Assembly (NCBI GenBank): GCA_021464245.1
Contig: JADCRB010000072.1
Location: 890,055 to 954,054 of the forward strand
Source: Carallia brachiata
Taxonomy: Eukaryota > Streptophyta > Magnoliopsida > Malpighiales > Rhizophoraceae
Reading direction: 5' to 3'
Length of the DNA stretch: 64,000 bases
The translations under genes were made by a program, and so were the position numbers. How positions within the stretch are numbered: the stretch's first letter is position 1; each line of letters starts with the position of its first letter. Below, piece by piece: positions 60,501 through 64,000 of this stretch. The notes under the pieces were generated by a model, which worked only from the letters and a program-made list of their open reading frames with translations, made no database searches and was not told the DNA's origin.

Positions 60501-60956
60501 TTCTTCTCCTTTCATATTATCGACTTCTAAAAGTGGGAATGAGATTTTTCGATCCACAACATTGAACACAGAAGGGCGCACATTAGCTACAGTCACCTCC
60601 TGTGTTTTTTCTTAATCAACCACATCTGATTCACATCTCTTTTTTTTAAGTGTTATTAATTAACGTATCTTATTAGCTGATGTGTCACCACAATGATGGT
60701 CTAGACAGTATATCTATTATCTGGAACCCTTGTGAGTTGTTATGATGTAACCTTGGTTATGGCATCCATTTTGCTGCCATCAATTTGTGGGTATTGTTTG
60801 TGTTTCCGCTTCTTGGTCAAAATACATGCTTTTGCATGTCTTTTATGCTGCTGTTTCTTTCTTTGTGAATATATGCATGCTCTATTTTGGGTTTGACTGA
60901 GTTAACCATTTTGATGTTTTTCCCATTCAGAGAGGCTGTGTGCAAAAGATGAATAG
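57517..60956 (+). CDS. Mitochondrial carrier (MCF) protein, At5g15640 / SLC25A44-like
   Basis: Six exons: 57517-57575, 58047-58428, 58671-58867, 59421-59565, 60336-60489 and 60931-60956. They total 963 nt, 320 codons plus TAG, fully in frame. Three carrier repeats of about 100 residues are visible by their signature starts: PVSLVKTRLQVA (P at 43; Ser replaces the usual acidic residue), PIDVVSQKL (P at 144) and PLDTIKTRLQV (P at 252). Each is followed by a GLYRGFG or GLYRGLG turn. The protein should span the inner mitochondrial membrane six times and exchange a small metabolite. Mammalian SLC25A44 is linked to branched-chain amino acids, but the plant substrate is not deduced here. Its Arabidopsis counterpart sits beside COBL4, as does this one, apart from the inserted COB-type gene. 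The ending KRLCAKDE matches the family. Confidence 0.96.
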
Positions 60957-61548
60957 ACAAGATCACGTTCCTGCTTCATGACCAATGGCAATCTGAAGCT
61001 GGCTAGATTCAACTTACTGTTGAATAGTAGAGATGTGGAAACTGTTCCTTTCGTTATACTTCCAAGCTGAAACGACACGGGAAATTCTGCGGTCCTTGGC
61101 AATACCTTCACTGAGGAGCCAACCTTATGCTTACAAGTGAATTGATTTAGATTTTTGAAAAGCCATTTGGATTCATCTAAGATTCTTTTAGGCATAGAGA
61201 TTTTTCTTTCCCCCCCAAAAAAAAAAGAAAAAAAAAAATCTTTAGGACAAACTAGGATCAACCAGAGGCTCTTACCGGTGTATCCTTAATAGCAAATTCA
61301 TCTTGGTGGACATTTATTTTGTGTTATTTTAGTCTTCTTTATGTGGAGTAATTCAGGATTCGCTGTACATTTTGGAAAGAATATGTCGGCCATTTAATGA
61401 TTGATTGCGTCCAAACAAATTCTACTTTCTTGAATGAAATAGATAATCCTGATTCCTATTTGGATGCAAGAACCCCTACTTCATTGATAGATTTTTCGCC
61501 ATTTATTTGCGGTTTTGCACAGCACAATCAGAAGTGAACTTGGCAATT
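60957..61548. other. 3' spacer between convergent carrier and methyltransferase genes
   Basis: Holds the carrier 3' untranslated region and a poly-C/poly-A stretch near 61210-61240. The 119-codon minus frame at 60902-61261 is not supported by similarity. Confidence 0.55.
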
Positions 61549-62958
61549 TCATCTCCGAATTGGCTTCTCCAGAACAGCAGAAAAGAAAAGCTCGTCGTCG
61601 AGTTTATCCATCTTTGGTACCACTCTCCATAACAGCTGCTTGTAACCCAGCCTTGCAAACTCATCCAAGTACGGCTTCATGTCTTCCCTCTTGCAAAAGA
61701 AGCGATCCACCCACAGGAGTCCCTTGGGTCGGAGAACGCGATCCCAATCAAACAGCACAAATTGAAGGAGTTCCACTCCAATCCACCCATCAAAGAATAG
61801 AGTGGAATGAACAATGTCGAGCGTATTATCAAAGAATGGCAATCTTGAACCGACCGATACGTACAGAGGAAGGAGGCCTCTTAATGCAATCACCTCACTG
61901 AAAGGGGCTCCTAAATTCAAGGTTGCTGATGCAATGGTAACATTTCTCTCTTTCATAAGTGCAGCAAACGTACCAGTGGTGGGACTAAAATCAAGTCCAA
62001 TTCGGATTTCGCCTGGCTTCAATCCCAACACTTCATCAATGGTGAACTCAGCTGAAATAGACTCGTTGGTTGACACTTCCCACCCTCTTTGTGAAAAGTT
62101 GAAGCAATCTGCACATTTGTAGAATCCTTTCTGGTTTACTGTTTTATTGGAAACAAGACAAGAGTAGCCTTTGCATTTGTAATGGCTCCACAAGATGTTA
62201 CCATCACCAGGTTGGGTCCAAACGGAAGTGTTTGCAGGAAGCGGCTTGCTGTAGTTTGGAGGTGCTTTTGAGAAGCATCTCCTTCTAGGCAGTGGATCAC
62301 AGCCGCCAACTATAAGATTCTGGGCCAATTCCCAATCATCTGGGCACTTGCCGTAAACCTTGTAATTCATGAAACGTTCTACATGGCTAGCCATATGACA
62401 GCAAGCTAGTCCTATGGACGGATTGATTCTTTCTACCCCAAGGAAATTTTTCTTTGCAGTTTGCCTGTTCGGTTTCGGCGAGGTGTAGTTATGAAGCTCA
62501 CCTGAATTGAATACCTTTATGCTTACTAATCCTTGCTGTTCTTCATCACTTTCCTCAGGTTCACTGAAATCCTCGTCAACTTTGCTGATTCCATTGCCAT
62601 TTGGAGGAGCACTTCTTGTTAGACTACCGGCAAGCTTGTCCAATGATACGGCAATGCGCAGAACTTGATCAGAAAAACTTGCTGCAGATATTGGCTTCAA
62701 ACTTTCTCTGTGCAATTGCTCTAGCAGAACTCCCAGTTGCGTCTGCAGATCAAAGATTTGGCTGTGAAGTGAATGAGGCAGAACATTATGGCTGCAAGAG
62801 ATATCTGTTTTGCTGGTAGTGAAAATGAAGTGAGGGACAGAGATGTTAGAATTCAAGGTGAAAATGGTCAGGAGGGTTATGAGAAAGAGTGGCCATAGCA
62901 TTGGAAGGAGGCCTCCAGGAATGCATTTTGTGGACCTTGAAGTTCCTTGTCTCAGCAT
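61549..62958 (-). CDS. Membrane-anchored methyltransferase-like protein (plant At3g27230/At5g40830 type), intronless
   Basis: One uninterrupted frame of 469 codons. Residues about 20-40 form a single hydrophobic anchor (MLWPLFLITLLTIFTL), followed by a variable stalk of about 130 residues and a conserved domain from about 165 (INPSIGLACCHMASH). Further signatures: KVYGKCPDDWELAQNLIVGG, DPLPRRRCF and W-x-x-YKCKGYSCL. A SAM-binding-like strand-turn GLDFSPTTGTFAALM begins at about residue 321. An acidic D-IVHS motif and VLRPKGLLWVDRFF follow. Related Arabidopsis proteins are annotated as SAM-dependent methyltransferases of the Golgi/secretory membranes; no substrate is established. The start at 62958 was chosen as the first Met; the Met 19 codons later would still keep the anchor. 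It converges on the carrier gene. Confidence 0.92.
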   Translation of the reverse strand: MLRQGTSRSTKCIPGGLLPMLWPLFLITLLTIFTLNSNISVPHFIFTTSKTDISCSHNVLPHSLHSQIFDLQTQLGVLLEQLHRESLKPISAASFSDQVLRIAVSLDKLAGSLTRSAPPNGNGISKVDEDFSEPEESDEEQQGLVSIKVFNSGELHNYTSPKPNRQTAKKNFLGVERINPSIGLACCHMASHVERFMNYKVYGKCPDDWELAQNLIVGGCDPLPRRRCFSKAPPNYSKPLPANTSVWTQPGDGNILWSHYKCKGYSCLVSNKTVNQKGFYKCADCFNFSQRGWEVSTNESISAEFTIDEVLGLKPGEIRIGLDFSPTTGTFAALMKERNVTIASATLNLGAPFSEVIALRGLLPLYVSVGSRLPFFDNTLDIVHSTLFFDGWIGVELLQFVLFDWDRVLRPKGLLWVDRFFCKREDMKPYLDEFARLGYKQLLWRVVPKMDKLDDELFFSAVLEKPIRR

Positions 62959-63141
62959 TTTCGCAGATTTGTTGCTTTCTTGAATGGCTTATCTTGACTT
63001 TGAAAGTTAGCCCAGATCCTCCACCTTTTCTTTTATTCAGGTTTTACATTCCCCAGATCCTCAATCTTTTTACTTTATTATATCATTTTGTTGGAGATGT
63101 AAACAATTGCAGTGGCAAGTTTCTTAATCTTAAGAAATCTA
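62959..63141. promoter_or_regulatory. Upstream region of the methyltransferase-like gene
   Basis: Short stretch before the fold-back element; must contain the promoter or leader. No clear TATA box. Confidence 0.35.
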
Positions 63142-63150
63142 AAAATTAAT

Positions 63151-63466
63151 AGGATAACAAATATTTAAGACCTAAACGTTTAAATTTTTTTTTTATTTAA
63201 AGTCTAAATCTTTTAAGTTTTTTATTTAAAACTTATATCTTTATTTTTTGTTCTATTCAAGTCATTTTATTATAATTTACCGTTAATTTTTCCGTTAAAT
63301 TAAACGGACACAGTATAAAATTAACGGAAAAATTGACCGTTTAATTATAAAAGGATTTGAATAGAATAAAAAATAAAGATATAGACCTTAAATATAAAAT
63401 TAAAAAGATTTAGTCCTTAAATAAAAATTTTTTTAAAGATTTAATTCTTAAACATTGATTATCCCC
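63151..63466. mobile_element. Fold-back (long TIR) MITE, GGGGATAA family, copy 2
   Basis: About 316 bp. It starts AGGATAACAAATATTTAAGA and ends TTGATTATCCCC; the arms carry the complementary words AGACCTAAA / TTTAGTCCTTAAA, and around the centre TTAACGGAAAAATT faces AATTTTTCCGTTAA, so it folds into one hairpin. A perfect 9-bp duplication AAAATTAAT flanks it (63142-63150 and 63467-63475), as in Mutator-like elements. It shares terminal sequence and arm layout with 24966-25467. Confidence 0.85.
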
Positions 63467-63475
63467 AAAATTAAT

Positions 63476-64000
63476 TAATAACTAACCTAATGGCTTCAAA
63501 ATGAAGTGACTAAGTACCAGTTGAGAAAACTGCTAGTTGAAGACCCCCTCCATGTAAAAACAAAAGCAGTCCAAACTCTGAGATACACGATTATTCATTC
63601 ACGCATCCAAGTATATGGGGATTCGCTAGATCTCGTGTAATGATACTATGAGATTTCACTAATCAAGTAATTAGATAATTGATACCCATTTATGTTATAT
63701 GTCAGAATATATGTAAAAAAAAAATCTCAATATTTAGATTGCTACGTTGTTTTACATATGAACTTATAACTTGTTCGGTGTGCTTTCTCTACTTGAGATA
63801 AAAAAAAAAAATTATAATCATTACTTTCACAGTTCTTTTTCTACATTTTCATTCTCTCAATTTTCTTTATTTATCTAAATAATTTATTTTTTTCACTATT
63901 TTTTCTTTTACAAATTACTATTCTTTTTTTTTTTACGCTTTCTTCTCTAAACTTTCTCAATTTCTTCAAACAATTTATTTTTTTCACTATCACCTTTTTC
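63476..64000. other. Intergenic, nothing recognised
   Basis: AT-rich, with poly-A (about 63799-63811) and a T/CTTT-rich end of window. No frame, RNA or repeat family identified. Confidence 0.5.

Noticed and set aside
61515..61901. 128-codon plus-strand frame
   Set aside because: Lies antisense on the well-supported methyltransferase-like gene; a shadow of its codon usage.
1..64000. CRISPR arrays, prophage, operons
   Set aside because: The sequence is plant nuclear DNA with spliced genes; no regularly spaced repeat-spacer structure was found.

Overview
The window is nuclear DNA of a flowering plant, almost certainly a eudicot. Genes are split by GT-AG introns, intergenic DNA is AT-rich and full of microsatellites, tRNA-derived SINEs and fold-back elements, and every recognisable protein is a plant family. 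The species cannot be named from the sequence. Exon joins below were worked out by hand from reading frame, splice signals and remembered family sequences.

Layout. (1) 1-13.9 kb: a decayed tandem array of a chloroplast adenylate kinase 5-type gene (P-loop kinase plus DUF1995-like tail). There are at least four partial, intron-bearing copies with stops and frameshifts, and only the last keeps the 3' exons. (2) 14.6-15.5 kb: an AT-rich, possibly DNA-transposon-derived block. (3) 17.1-20.2 kb, minus: a nine-exon CYP85A (brassinosteroid C-6 oxidase) with a one-base loss in exon 4. (4) 20.3-36 kb: gene-poor DNA with two nearly identical SINE insertions, another SINE, fold-back elements and a 2.6 kb tandem duplication. 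(5) 36.1-38.5 kb, minus: a PI-PLC X-domain protein. (6) 43.7-44.4 kb, minus: a B12D-like mitochondrial protein. (7) 47.8-53.1 kb: two COBRA-like genes tail to tail, a COBL4/IRX6 type (plus) and a COB/COBL1 type (minus); the second has a one-base loss in exon 3. (8) 57.5-61.0 kb, plus: a mitochondrial carrier of the At5g15640 type. (9) 61.5-63.0 kb, minus: an intronless membrane-anchored methyltransferase-like gene. (10) 63.15-63.47 kb: a second member of a fold-back family with a 9 bp target duplication.

How the genes relate: these are independent nuclear genes, not a pathway cluster. COBL4 and the carrier are neighbours in Arabidopsis as well (At5g15630/At5g15640, from memory), so 47.8-61 kb looks like an old syntenic block. 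COBRA-like proteins act in cellulose and cell-wall assembly, and CYP85A makes the growth hormone castasterone. I saw no clear evidence of a wholly new biological system. The most informative novelties are the young SINE family with paralogous empty sites, the kinase pseudogene array and the two single-base lesions.
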